Origin: Pseudomonas sp. BGI-2
Lineage (GTDB): Bacteria; Pseudomonadota; Gammaproteobacteria; Pseudomonadales; Pseudomonadaceae
Direction: 5' to 3'
DNA length: 64,000 bases
Assembly (NCBI RefSeq): GCF_004310295.1
Contig: NZ_SISB01000005.1
Coordinates: 124,001 to 188,000 of the forward strand
Positions within the stretch are counted from its first letter, which is position 1, and the number at the start of each line of letters is the position of its first letter. Shown here piece by piece: positions 55,377 to 64,000 of the stretch. The position numbers were made by a program, and so were the translations under genes. The notes beneath the pieces were generated by a model that worked only from the letters and a program-made list of their open reading frames with translations, had not been told where the DNA came from and made no database searches.

Positions 55377-56124
55377 GTTTCGAACCACAGACGCTGCAGC
55401 CCGGATCACGCTTGACCCGCAACTCACGGAAGCGCGAGCCCAAGGCATCAATCAACAACAGGCGCCCCACCAGCGGCTCGCCGAAACCCACCAACAGTTT
55501 CAAGGCTTCCAGCGCCTGGAGGCTGCCAACCAGCCCAACCAATGGACCGACGACGCCGGCTTCACTGCAGGTCAATTCGGCTTCGCTGCCGTGACCATAC
55601 AAACAGTGGTAGCACGGGCTTTCCGGACGGCGCGGGTCGAACACCGACAATTGCCCTTCGAGACGAATCGCCGCGCCGCTGACCAGCGGTTTGCCGGCGG
55701 CAACGCACGCAGCGTTGACCGCTTCGCGGGTAGAAAAATTGTCGGAGCAGTCCAGTACCAGATCCACCGCAGCCACGGCGGCGGCCAGGGAATCTTCGTC
55801 CAGCACGGTGCGATGGGCGATCAATTGGATCTCGGGATTGATCGCGCTCAGTCGGCGAATGGCCGAATCGACTTTGCTCAGGCCGACGCTGTCAGTGTCG
55901 TGAACGATCTGGCGTTGCAGGTTGGTCAGGTCAACCGTGTCGAAGTCCGCCAGGTGCAGCTCGCCGACACCGGCAGCCGCCAGATAAAGCGCAACCGGTG
56001 AGCCGAGACCGCCGAGGCCGACGATCAACACGCGGCTTTCTTTCAGCCGCAACTGGCCGTCGATGTCGACGTGTTGCAACAGAATCTGTCGGCTATAGCG
56101 CAACAATTCCTGATCATTCAGCAC
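55369..56124 (-). CDS. moeB: MoeB/ThiF-family adenylyltransferase
   Basis: 251 residues. ATP-dependent activation of the C-terminus of MoaD or ThiS. Rossmann motif [20 protein letters not shown] (about 34-53), the Arg and Asp residues of the adenylation site in [16 protein letters not shown], and two zinc-binding Cys pairs (CYHC; CSVC near the end). No rhodanese domain. Whether it serves molybdopterin or thiamine synthesis cannot be told; MoeB is the usual name at this locus. Confidence 0.9.
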   Translation of the reverse strand: MLNDQELLRYSRQILLQHVDIDGQLRLKESRVLIVGLGGLGSPVALYLAAAGVGELHLADFDTVDLTNLQRQIVHDTDSVGLSKVDSAIRRLSAINPEIQLIAHRTVLDEDSLAAAVAAVDLVLDCSDNFSTREAVNAACVAAGKPLVSGAAIRLEGQLSVFDPRRPESPCYHCLYGHGSEAELTCSEAGVVGPLVGLVGSLQALEALKLLVGFGEPLVGRLLLIDALGSRFRELRVKRDPGCSVCGSKHA

Positions 56125-56948
56125 GGCAGGCGCCCCAGGCTGATACGTTCGTGACCGCCCAGATCCGTGCGGCTGTGGACTTCTTCAAAGCCGCGGGTCA
56201 GCAGCAAATCGCGTACTGCCACCGCTTGATCGTAGCCGTGTTCGAGCATCAGCCAGCCACCGGCCTCCAGATAGTCCGGCGCCTGGTCGACGATCAGGCG
56301 CAGATCGTCAAGCCCGTCGACACCCGCCACCAAGGCGCTGGCCGGTTCGAAGCGCACATCGCCTTCCACCAGATGCGGATCGGCGGAGGCGATGTACGGC
56401 GGATTGCTGATGATCAGCTTAAAACGCTGACCTTCCAGGGCGCTGAACCAATGGCTGCTGAGCACAGTGGCGTTGTTCAAGTGCAGGCGCTGACGATTGC
56501 GCTCGGCCAGCGCCACGGCTTCGAGTACGCGATCCACCGCAGTCACTTTCCACGCCGGACGTTCGCTGGCCAGGGCCAACGCAATGGCGCCGCTGCCGGT
56601 GCCGAGGTCGAGCACGTTGGCCGGCGTGGCGGGCAACAATTCCAGCGCGGCTTCCACCAGCAATTCGGTGTCCGGGCGCGGGATCAGCGTGTGCGGCGCG
56701 ACTTCCAGGTCAAGCTTCCAGAACCCTTGCTGACCCAGAATGTACGCCACCGGCTCACCGCCACGACGACGTTGCAGGTACTCGGAGAATTTCAGCGCCG
56801 CTTCGCTCGGCACAATGCGTTCCGGCCAGGTGTGCAGAAAACTGCGGGACTTGCCCAAGGCAGCGGCCAGCAATAATTCGGCATCCAGACGCGCCGTGGG
56901 CGAGTCGGGCAAATCGGCGGCGCGCAACAAACTGGCAATGATCGTCAT
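56118..56948 (-). CDS. prmC: Release factor glutamine methyltransferase PrmC (HemK)
   Basis: 276 residues; methylates the Gln of the GGQ motif in RF1 and RF2. SAM motif DLGTGSGAIALALASE (about 116) and catalytic NPPY (ISNPPYIAS, about 182). It starts one base after the prfA stop, so enzyme and substrate genes are adjacent, the conserved prfA-prmC pair. Overlaps moeB by seven bases. Confidence 0.96.
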   Translation of the reverse strand: MTIIASLLRAADLPDSPTARLDAELLLAAALGKSRSFLHTWPERIVPSEAALKFSEYLQRRRGGEPVAYILGQQGFWKLDLEVAPHTLIPRPDTELLVEAALELLPATPANVLDLGTGSGAIALALASERPAWKVTAVDRVLEAVALAERNRQRLHLNNATVLSSHWFSALEGQRFKLIISNPPYIASADPHLVEGDVRFEPASALVAGVDGLDDLRLIVDQAPDYLEAGGWLMLEHGYDQAVAVRDLLLTRGFEEVHSRTDLGGHERISLGRLPC

Positions 56949-58031
56949 TTACTCACCTATCGCTGCCAATTGATCGGCCTGGAACTCGGCCAGTAACGGT
57001 TCGATCACCGCTTCGACGCCGCCCGCGAGGATTTCGTCGAGGGAATACAGCGTCAGGTTGACCCGGTGATCGGTCACCCGGCCCTGGGCAAAGTTGTACG
57101 TGCGGATGCGCTCGGAGCGATCACCCGAACCGACCAGCAACTTACGCTCGCTGGCGATCGCATTGGCGGCGGCGCTGGTTTGCTGATCGTTGAGTTTGGC
57201 CGACAGCCAGGACATCGCCCGGGCGCGGTTTTTGTGCTGGGAACGTTCTTCCTGGCACTCCACGACGATACCGGATGGCAAGTGCGTGATGCGGATCGCC
57301 GAGTCGGTCTTGTTGACGTGCTGACCACCGGCACCGGAGGAGCGATACGTATCGACCCGCAGATCCGCCGGGTTGATCTCGATCACTTCCTGTTCGTCCG
57401 GCTCGGGCAACACCGCCACGGTGCAGGCCGAGGTATGGATGCGACCCTGGGATTCGGTGGCCGGAACCCGTTGCACGCGGTGCGCGCCGGACTCGAATTT
57501 CAGTTTGCCGTAGACGTTCTCGCCTTCAACCCGGGCGATGACTTCTTTATAGCCGCCGTGCTCGCCGATGTTCTCGGAGAGGATTTCCACCCGCCAGCCA
57601 CGACGCTCGGCGTAACGCGAATACATGCGAAACAGGTCGCCAGAGAAAATCGCCGCCTCGTCGCCGCCGGTACCGGCACGGATTTCGAGAAACACGTTGC
57701 GCCCGTCATTCGGGTCCTTGGGCAGCAGCATGCGTTGCAGGCTTGCTTCGATGTCGATCAGTTGCTCTTTGGCTTCGCGAACTTCTTCCACGGCCATTTC
57801 GCGCATGTCCGGGTCGCTGTCCTTGAGCAGTGCCTGGGCGCCTTCGAGGTCGCCTTGCACTTTGAGCAACTGTTTATAGGTGGCGACAATCGGTTCGACT
57901 TCCGCGTATTCCTTGGAATAGGTGCGGAATTTGGCCTGATCGGAAATGACTTCGCCATCGCCAAGCAAGGCGGTCAATTCCTCGAAACGGTCCTGGAGGA
58001 TGTCCAGCTTATTGAGCAGTGACGCTTTCAT
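56949..58031 (-). CDS. prfA: Peptide chain release factor 1
   Basis: 360 residues. Terminates translation at UAA and UAG. GGQ is in [20 protein letters not shown] (about 235), and the stop-codon-recognition region has [13 protein letters not shown] with the P(A/V)T-type loop of RF1 just before. Codons near the start overlap the hemA stop by four bases (ATGA). Confidence 0.97.
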   Translation of the reverse strand: MKASLLNKLDILQDRFEELTALLGDGEVISDQAKFRTYSKEYAEVEPIVATYKQLLKVQGDLEGAQALLKDSDPDMREMAVEEVREAKEQLIDIEASLQRMLLPKDPNDGRNVFLEIRAGTGGDEAAIFSGDLFRMYSRYAERRGWRVEILSENIGEHGGYKEVIARVEGENVYGKLKFESGAHRVQRVPATESQGRIHTSACTVAVLPEPDEQEVIEINPADLRVDTYRSSGAGGQHVNKTDSAIRITHLPSGIVVECQEERSQHKNRARAMSWLSAKLNDQQTSAAANAIASERKLLVGSGDRSERIRTYNFAQGRVTDHRVNLTLYSLDEILAGGVEAVIEPLLAEFQADQLAAIGE

Positions 58032-59317
58032 TGCGGTTTTTTATCCGAAAAGCTATCCGATGAGCCCTCATTCAGGGCAAAGAGTTCCTGGGCCATGGCC
58101 AGCGCATCGAGGCGGCCTTCGGCAGAAAGCTTTTTCAACTGCACGCTCGGTGCGTGCAGGAGTTTGTTGGTCAGGCCGCGTGCCAGTTGCACCAGCACCT
58201 CTTCGGCGCTGCTGCCGTTGGCCAGCATGCGCTGGGCCTTTTGCAATTCTTCGTCGCGCATGCGCTCGCTTTGTTGGCGATAGGCCTTGAGCACATCCAC
58301 CGCCGCCAGTTCGCGCAGACGGACCATGAAGTCTTCGGCACCGACCGAGACCATCTCTTCGGCCGCCTGGGCTGCACCCTGGCGACTCTTGAGGTTCTCG
58401 GCAACCACTTCGTGGAGATCGTCGACGCTATACAGGTAAACGTCGTCCAATTCGCCGACTTCCGGCTCGATATCCCGAGGGACGGCGATGTCTACCATGA
58501 AGATCGGTTTGTGCTTGCGCAGTTTCAAGGCACTTTCCACGGCGCCTTTGCCAAGAATCGGCAACTGGCTGGCGGTGGAGCTGATAACGATGTCGCTGCG
58601 CACCAGTTCGGCCGGAATGTCCGAGAGCAATACGGCGTGGGCGCCAAACTGCTCGGCCAGGATGCTCGCGCGTTCCAGGGTACGGTTGGCGACCACGATG
58701 CGCTTCACACCCAGTTCATGCAGATGGCGGGCGACCAGGGTGATGGTCTCACCGGCGCCGATCAGCAAGGCTTGGCTGCGTTGCAAGTCACTGAAAATCT
58801 GTTTCGCCAGGCTGACCGCTGCAAACGCCACGGACACCGGGTTCTCGCCGATGGCCGTGTCGGTGCGCACTTGCTTGGCGGCATTGAACGTCGCTTGAAA
58901 CAAACGCCCCAGCAGCGGCCCGATAGTGCCGGCTTCACGCGCTACGGCGTAGGCCGATTTCATCTGACCGAGAATCTGCGGTTCGCCCAACACCAGCGAG
59001 TCGAGCCCGGAGGCGACCCGCATCATGTGACGAACTGCCGCATCATCTTCGTGAACATAAGCGCTCGCGCGCAGCTCTTCGAGGCTCAAATGATGATAAT
59101 CGGCCAGCCAGCGCAACACGATGTCAGCCGAAAGGTGATCCTGTTCTATATACAGTTCACTGCGATTGCAGGTGGAGAGGATCGCAGCTTCGCGGCTGTC
59201 GGTGAGTCGGCAGAGCTGCTGCAAGGCCTCCACCAGTTGCTCAGGGGTAAAGGCCACGCGCTCGCGGACGTCTATTGACGCAGTCTTGTGGTTGATACCG
59301 AGTGCAAGGAAGGCCAT
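58028..59317 (-). CDS. hemA: Glutamyl-tRNA reductase
   Basis: 429 residues; first step of C5-pathway heme synthesis. Active-site Cys50 is in [11 protein letters not shown]; the NADPH domain has [16 protein letters not shown] (about 185), and a C-terminal dimerisation helix region follows. First gene of the operon, so heme synthesis is tied to release factors and cell-wall precursors. No strong ribosome site is seen before the ATG. Confidence 0.97.
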   Translation of the reverse strand: MAFLALGINHKTASIDVRERVAFTPEQLVEALQQLCRLTDSREAAILSTCNRSELYIEQDHLSADIVLRWLADYHHLSLEELRASAYVHEDDAAVRHMMRVASGLDSLVLGEPQILGQMKSAYAVAREAGTIGPLLGRLFQATFNAAKQVRTDTAIGENPVSVAFAAVSLAKQIFSDLQRSQALLIGAGETITLVARHLHELGVKRIVVANRTLERASILAEQFGAHAVLLSDIPAELVRSDIVISSTASQLPILGKGAVESALKLRKHKPIFMVDIAVPRDIEPEVGELDDVYLYSVDDLHEVVAENLKSRQGAAQAAEEMVSVGAEDFMVRLRELAAVDVLKAYRQQSERMRDEELQKAQRMLANGSSAEEVLVQLARGLTNKLLHAPSVQLKKLSAEGRLDALAMAQELFALNEGSSDSFSDKKPQ

Positions 59318-59499
59318 TCAAGGTCGCTGATGGTGACGTGAAGCAGGCAATTGTCCTACTTCGACAGAGCCAGAACAACTACCGCTGACTATTGTCCCAA
59401 TGACCCGCCTCTATAAAGGCATCAATCGAGACTCGGTTATGTTTGGCCGAAGGCTTGTGTCATGATGATCCGACCGCAGGTTAGTCGTCCTCTTCCTAT

Positions 59500-61224
59500 A
59501 TGAATAGATCTTCCGCGTTGCTCCTCGCTTTTGTCTTCCTCAGCGGCTGCCAGGTCTTGGCACCCGTTTCGTCGGACGGTACGCCGCCGGTCGAAGACAG
59601 CACTCCGGCCCCTGAAAAGCCCAAGGTTTACAGCTCATTCAGCGAAGAAACCGTCTTCAGCCTGTTGAGCGCCGAACTGGCTGGCCAGCGCAATCGTTTT
59701 GACATTGCCCTGGACAACTACGTGACCCAGGCCATCAATACCCAGGATCCGGGCATCTCCGAGCGGGCCTTCCGCATCGCCGAGTACCTGGGCGCCGATC
59801 AGGCCGCGCTGGATACCGCGTTGATCTGGGCAAAAAACGCCCCGGACGATCTAGAGGCGCAACGTGCGGCTGCCGTGCAGCTGGCTCGCGCCGGTCGTTA
59901 TGACGACTCCATGGTTTATATGGAGAAAGTCCTGCTCGGCAAGGGCGACACGCATTTCGACTTCCTCGCCCTGTCCGCAGCCGATACCGACCAGGACACG
60001 CGCAACGGCTTGATGAAAAGTTTTGACCGCTTATTGCTGCGCCACCCGAACAACAGCCAGTTGATTTTCGGCAAGGCCTTGCTGCTGCAACAGGACGGTG
60101 ACACCAAAGGCGCGCTGACCCTGCTGGAAGACAATCCACCGGACGACGGCGAAATTGCCCCGATCCTGCTGCGTGCGCGCCTGTTGCAAGGGCTCAACCG
60201 TGGCGACGAAGCCTTGCCGCTGCTGCAAAAAAGCATCAAGAAGTACCCGGACGACAAACGCCTGCGCCTGACGTATGCGCGCATGCTGGTTGAACAGGAC
60301 CGCATGGATGACGCCAAAGTCGAGTTCTCAAGCCTGGTTCAGCAATACCCGGAAGACGACGAACTGCGTTATTCCCTGGCGCTGGTGTGCCTGGAAGCCA
60401 AGGCCTGGAACGAGGCCAAGGGTTACCTGGAAGATCTGATTGCCCGGGAGAGCCACGTCGATTCGGCACACCTGAACCTCGGTCGTATCGCTGAAGAGCG
60501 CAACGATCCACAAGGCGCGCTGATCGAGTACGCCCAGGTTGGCCCAGGCAATGACTACCTGCCCGCGCAACTGCGCCAGACCGACATCCTGATCAACAAC
60601 GGCAAGACCGCCGAAGCCCAAAGCCGTCTGGCTACCGAACGCGACGAGCAACCCGATTACGCAATTCAGTTGTACCTGATCGAAGCCGAGACCTTGTCTG
60701 CCAATAACCAGCCAGACAAGGCCTGGAAGGTCCTGCAAACCGCGTTGCAAAAATACCCGGACGATCTGAACCTGCTTTACACCCGCGCCATGCAGGCGGA
60801 AAAACGCAATGACCTGGCGCAGATGGAAAAAGACCTGCGCCTGATCATCAAGCGCGATCCGGACAATGCGATGGCGTTGAACGCCCTCGGCTACACCCTG
60901 TCCGACCGCACGACGCGTTACGCCGAAGCCATGGCCCTGATCGAACAAGCGCACCAGATCAACCCGGAAGACCCGGCGGTACTCGACAGCCTCGGCTGGG
61001 TGCACTTCCGCCTGGGCAACCTCGATGAAGCCGAACGCTACCTGCGTCAGGCCCTGGAGCGTTTTCCCGACCAGGAAGTTGCCGCTCACCTGGGCGAAGT
61101 CCTGTGGGCCAATGGCAAGCAACGCGAAGCCAAGCAAATCTGGGGCAAGTTCCTCAAGGAACAACCCGACAGCCCAATCCTGCGCAGCACCATCAAGCGC
61201 CTGACCGGATCAGAGACTCTTTAA
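59500..61224 (+). CDS. TPR-repeat lipoprotein
   Basis: 574 residues. Signal peptide with lipobox FLSGCQV (Cys about 17), so it should be a membrane-anchored lipoprotein in the periplasm, followed by about ten TPR units (for example [60 protein letters not shown]). Relatives act as scaffolds in the outer membrane. It begins the operon with lolB and ispE, divergent from hemA by 182 bp. There is no clear ribosome site upstream. Confidence 0.92.
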   Translation: MNRSSALLLAFVFLSGCQVLAPVSSDGTPPVEDSTPAPEKPKVYSSFSEETVFSLLSAELAGQRNRFDIALDNYVTQAINTQDPGISERAFRIAEYLGADQAALDTALIWAKNAPDDLEAQRAAAVQLARAGRYDDSMVYMEKVLLGKGDTHFDFLALSAADTDQDTRNGLMKSFDRLLLRHPNNSQLIFGKALLLQQDGDTKGALTLLEDNPPDDGEIAPILLRARLLQGLNRGDEALPLLQKSIKKYPDDKRLRLTYARMLVEQDRMDDAKVEFSSLVQQYPEDDELRYSLALVCLEAKAWNEAKGYLEDLIARESHVDSAHLNLGRIAEERNDPQGALIEYAQVGPGNDYLPAQLRQTDILINNGKTAEAQSRLATERDEQPDYAIQLYLIEAETLSANNQPDKAWKVLQTALQKYPDDLNLLYTRAMQAEKRNDLAQMEKDLRLIIKRDPDNAMALNALGYTLSDRTTRYAEAMALIEQAHQINPEDPAVLDSLGWVHFRLGNLDEAERYLRQALERFPDQEVAAHLGEVLWANGKQREAKQIWGKFLKEQPDSPILRSTIKRLTGSETL

Positions 61225-61228
61225 GATT

Positions 61229-61846
61229 ATGTTTTTGCGCCACCTCATTGTTTTCAGCTTCATCGCCCTGCTCGCCGGTTGCGCGGGCTTCGGCGCCCGC
61301 GAATCGGTTCAGGGTCAAGGCAACCCGGCCCAATGGCGCGAGTACAAACAACAGCTGACCGGGCTCGATGGCTGGCAGATCAACGGCAAGATCGGTATCC
61401 GCGCGCCAAAAGATTCGGGTAGCGGCACGCTGTATTGGTTGCAGCGACAGGACTACTACGACATCCGTCTTTCCGGCCCGTTGGGTCGCGGCGCTGCTCG
61501 CTTGACCGGTCGCCCTGGCAAAGTCTCGCTGGAAGTGGCCAATCAGGGCCGTTATGACGCAACGACTCCCGAAGCGCTGGTCGAAGAACAGCTCGGCTGG
61601 AAGCTGCCGGTGTCCAATCTGGCCTGGTGGGTTCGCGGACTTCCGGCGCCGGACAGCAAAAGTCGCCTGACCTTGGATGCCGACAGCCGCCTGGCCAATC
61701 TGGAACAGGATGGCTGGCAAGTGGAATACCTCAGTTACGCCGAGCAAAACGGCTATTGGCTGCCCGAGCGGATCAAACTGCACGGCACCGACCTTGATGT
61801 CACGCTGGTGATCAAGGAATGGCAACCACGCAAACTGGGGCAGTAA
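61229..61846 (+). CDS. lolB: Outer-membrane lipoprotein receptor LolB
   Basis: 205 residues; accepts lipoproteins from LolA and inserts them in the outer membrane. It is itself a lipoprotein (lipobox LLAGCAG, Cys about 14). [20 protein letters not shown] and [18 protein letters not shown] strands match the LolB fold. Five bp after the TPR gene and three bp before ispE. Confidence 0.95.
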   Translation: MFLRHLIVFSFIALLAGCAGFGARESVQGQGNPAQWREYKQQLTGLDGWQINGKIGIRAPKDSGSGTLYWLQRQDYYDIRLSGPLGRGAARLTGRPGKVSLEVANQGRYDATTPEALVEEQLGWKLPVSNLAWWVRGLPAPDSKSRLTLDADSRLANLEQDGWQVEYLSYAEQNGYWLPERIKLHGTDLDVTLVIKEWQPRKLGQ

Positions 61847-61848
61847 AC

Positions 61849-62700
61849 ATGACTGCTCCGCGCTTGACGCTGCCCTCCCCGGCCAAACTCAATTTGATGC
61901 TGCACATCCTCGGTCGTCGTGAAGACGGTTACCACGAGTTGCAGACCATTTTTCAGTTTCTCGATTACGGCGATGAAATCACCTTCGCGGTGCGCGACGA
62001 CGGCGTGATTCAACTGCACACCGAATTCGTCGGCGTTCCTCACGACAGCAACCTGATCGTCAAAGCCGCGAAAAAACTTCAGGAGCAATCCGGTTGTTCG
62101 CTCGGCATCGACATCTGGATCGAAAAAATTCTGCCCATGGGCGGTGGAATCGGTGGCGGCAGTTCAAATGCCGCGACGACTTTGCTCGGCCTGAATCATC
62201 TCTGGCAACTGGATTGGGATGAGGATCGACTGGCCGCGCTGGGCCTGACCCTGGGGGCCGACGTCCCGGTTTTCGTGCGTGGACACGCGGCTTTTGCCGA
62301 AGGCGTGGGGGAGAAACTCACCCCTGTAGACCCCGAAGAACCGTGGTATGTCGTGCTGGTGCCGCAAGTCTCTGTAAGTACAGCAGAAATTTTTTCAGAT
62401 CCGTTGTTGACACGTAACTCTTCTCCCATTAAAGTGCGCCCCGTTCCCAAGGGAAACAGTCGAAATGACTGCTTACCGGTGGTAGCAAGGCGTTATCCAG
62501 ATGTACGTAACGCATTGAATTTGTTAGGTAAATTTACCGAAGCAAAACTCACCGGAACTGGAAGTTGTGTGTTTGGGGGCTTCCCAAGCAAAGCTGAAGC
62601 TGATAAAGTCTCGGCCCTTCTTACAGAGACCCTTACAGGGTTTGTAGCAAAAGGAAGCAACGTTTCGATGTTGCATCGCAAGCTGCAAAGTCTGCTCTAA
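61849..62700 (+). CDS. ispE: 4-diphosphocytidyl-2-C-methyl-D-erythritol kinase
   Basis: 283 residues; MEP-pathway kinase of the GHMP family. [20 protein letters not shown] (about 9-28) and the ATP loop [18 protein letters not shown] (about 92-109) are present, with the C-terminal [11 protein letters not shown] as motif 3. The last third, from about 62370, uses many codons rare for this genome (TTA, AGG, GGA, GTA, ACA) while the first two thirds do not (see findings). Confidence 0.96.
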   Translation: MTAPRLTLPSPAKLNLMLHILGRREDGYHELQTIFQFLDYGDEITFAVRDDGVIQLHTEFVGVPHDSNLIVKAAKKLQEQSGCSLGIDIWIEKILPMGGGIGGGSSNAATTLLGLNHLWQLDWDEDRLAALGLTLGADVPVFVRGHAAFAEGVGEKLTPVDPEEPWYVVLVPQVSVSTAEIFSDPLLTRNSSPIKVRPVPKGNSRNDCLPVVARRYPDVRNALNLLGKFTEAKLTGTGSCVFGGFPSKAEADKVSALLTETLTGFVAKGSNVSMLHRKLQSLL

Positions 62701-62736
62701 AGGAACCGATTACTGGGTAATCGTTGCAACAGATAC

Positions 62737-62811
62737 AGGGGCGTCGCCAAGCGGTAAGGCAGCAGGTTTTGATCCTGCCATGCGTTGGTTCGAATCCAGC
62801 CGCCCCTGCCA
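62737..62811 (+). tRNA. tRNA-Gln (anticodon TTG)
   Basis: 75 nt. The acceptor stem AGGGGCG pairs with CGCCCCT, with discriminator G and encoded CCA. Anticodon stem GCAGG/CCTGC with loop TTTTGAT gives anticodon TTG; the T-loop GGTTCGAATCC is standard. A 7-bp hairpin CGATTAC-TGG-GTAATCG lies 13 bp upstream (62707-62723). Placed between ispE and prs, as in other pseudomonads. Confidence 0.96.
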
Positions 62812-62856
62812 TTTTCTATACTCATCCAGGTTACCCTCAGCCTCTAGGTACTGCGC

Positions 62857-63798
62857 GTGTCCAAGATGATGGTCTTTACGGGGAACGCTAACCCCGATCT
62901 GGCTCGGCGTGTCGTACGTCAGCTGCATATCCCTCTCGGTGACATCTCTGTCGGTAAGTTCTCCGACGGCGAAATTACTGCCGAGATCAATGAAAACGTC
63001 CGCGGTAAAGATGTCTTCATTATTCAGCCGACTTGCGCTCCGACCAACGATAACCTGATGGAACTGGTAGTGATGGCTGATGCCTTCCGCCGCTCCTCGG
63101 CTACTCGTATTACTGCTGTTATTCCTTACTTTGGTTATGCCCGTCAGGATCGCCGTCCGCGCTCCGCACGTGTGGCTATCAGCGCGAAAGTCGTTGCTGA
63201 CATGCTTACCGTAGTCGGCATCGATCGTGTTCTCACGGTTGATCTGCATGCTGACCAAATCCAGGGTTTCTTCGATATTCCAGTAGATAACATCTACGGC
63301 TCCCCGGTTCTGGTGGATGACATTGAAGATCAGCGCTTCGAAAACCTGATGATCGTGTCCCCGGACATTGGTGGCGTCGTGCGTGCACGTGCTGTTGCCA
63401 AATCCCTGGGCGTGGATCTCGGGATCATCGACAAACGCCGTGAGAAAGCCAATCACTCTGAAGTGATGCATATCATCGGTGATGTCGAAGGGCGTACCTG
63501 TATTCTGGTCGATGACATGGTCGATACCGCCGGCACTCTGTGCCACGCGGCCAAGGCCCTGAAAGAGCATGGCGCTGCCAAGGTTTTCGCCTACTGCACA
63601 CACCCTGTGCTGTCCGGTCGGGCGATCGAAAACATTGAAAATTCCATGCTGGACGAACTGGTGGTGACTAACACCATCCCGTTGTCAGCTGCTGCTCAAG
63701 CCTGTTCGCGTATCCGTCAACTGGATATCGCGCCGGTAGTTGCCGAAGCGGTCCGCCGCATCAGCAATGAAGAATCGATCAGCGCGATGTTCCGTTAA
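62857..63798 (+). CDS. prs: Ribose-phosphate pyrophosphokinase
   Basis: 313 residues; makes PRPP, the substrate also used by Hpt and Upp in this window. The sequence [20 protein letters not shown] fixes the GTG start at 62857; [20 protein letters not shown] (divalent metal/ribose-5-P) and [20 protein letters not shown] (PRPP loop) are the signatures. It ends at a strong terminator before rplY. Confidence 0.98.
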   Translation: MSKMMVFTGNANPDLARRVVRQLHIPLGDISVGKFSDGEITAEINENVRGKDVFIIQPTCAPTNDNLMELVVMADAFRRSSATRITAVIPYFGYARQDRRPRSARVAISAKVVADMLTVVGIDRVLTVDLHADQIQGFFDIPVDNIYGSPVLVDDIEDQRFENLMIVSPDIGGVVRARAVAKSLGVDLGIIDKRREKANHSEVMHIIGDVEGRTCILVDDMVDTAGTLCHAAKALKEHGAAKVFAYCTHPVLSGRAIENIENSMLDELVVTNTIPLSAAAQACSRIRQLDIAPVVAEAVRRISNEESISAMFR

Positions 63799-63830
63799 GG
63801 GCCCTGCCCTTCTCGACTGTCTCGTTGACG

Positions 63831-63874
63831 AAAAGCGCCCCGCCCCGGCATTCCTGTCGGGGCGGGGCTTTTTT
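63831..63874 (+). terminator. Terminator of prs
   Basis: Eleven-pair GC stem GCCCCGCCCCG/CGGGGCGGGGC with a ten-base loop and six T residues. Confidence 0.92.
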
Positions 63875-63939
63875 GCCCATATCGCCTTTAGCGCTGGTCG
63901 CAACCGCTGGGGCGAATGTGGTTATTTTGGAGATACAAC

Positions 63940-64000
63940 ATGAACGATTTTACTCTGAATGCTGAAGTGCGTTCCGACCTGGGGAAAGGTGCGAGCCGCC
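63940..64000 (+). CDS. rplY: 50S ribosomal protein L25 (Ctc-type), 5' end only
   Basis: The first 20 codons only, MNDFTLNAEVRSDLGKGASR, cut by the window edge. The start matches pseudomonad L25/general stress protein Ctc, and the place after prs is the expected one. L25 binds 5S rRNA. Confidence 0.88.
   Translation, partial: MNDFTLNAEVRSDLGKGASR

Noticed and set aside
62737..62811. tRNA-Gln as an integration site
   Set aside because: No integrase and no repeated copy of the tRNA 3' end; prs follows at once in the conserved order.

Overview
The window is about 64 kb of a Pseudomonas chromosome, most likely from the P. fluorescens group. The evidence is gene content and order (sspB-sspA-petCBA-rpsI-rplM; zapE-trpS; hpt/upp-uraA; hemH; murI-moeB-prmC-prfA-hemA; lolB-ispE-tRNA-Gln-prs-rplY), high-GC codon use, and many intergenic palindromes of the fluorescens REP types. 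As I recall it, the order follows the PA4426-PA4441 and PA4640-PA4671 stretches of P. aeruginosa, with extra blocks inserted. I see no integrase, transposase, prophage or CRISPR array.

Layout. 1-5.5 kb: end of a BON-domain gene, stringent starvation proteins SspB/SspA, the cytochrome bc1 operon and rplM-rpsI. 5.5-13 kb: aldo/keto reductase, acyl-CoA dehydrogenase with a divergent GlxA-type regulator, ZapE, TrpS, a serine hydrolase and ZapG. 13-23 kb: OmpA-like lipoprotein, metallo-hydrolase, then a set made of a giant MalT-type LuxR regulator, a DUF1329 protein, a DUF1302 outer-membrane protein and a medium/long-chain acyl-CoA ligase. 23-35 kb: LysE exporter, 2-hydroxyacid dehydrogenase, RsmC, a GDT1-type manganese exporter under a yybP-ykoY riboswitch, M48 protease, chemoreceptor, SRAP protein, acyltransferase and several small conserved proteins. 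35-43.5 kb: a 738-nt gene-free region with RNA-like structure, mqo, purine/pyrimidine salvage (hpt, upp, uraA), hemH.

43.5-53.5 kb is the most interesting part: an apparent light-response cluster. A MerR-type regulator resembling class II LitR sits in a nine-gene, overlapping operon with DNA photolyase and a lipid-modifying block (SnoaL-like, SDR, flavin oxidase, DUF1365, cyclopropane-fatty-acid-synthase-like methyltransferase, DUF2878). Two tandem copies of a T(G/A)TACA-N12-TGTACA operator lie on its promoter, and a third, slightly imperfect copy precedes the neighbouring flavoprotein/Trp-rich protein pair. Photodamage repair and membrane-lipid modification therefore seem to be co-regulated.

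53.5-64 kb is conserved housekeeping: PagL, MurI, the hemA-prfA-prmC-moeB-murI operon, the divergent TPR lipoprotein-lolB-ispE operon, tRNA-Gln, prs, and the start of rplY at the window edge.
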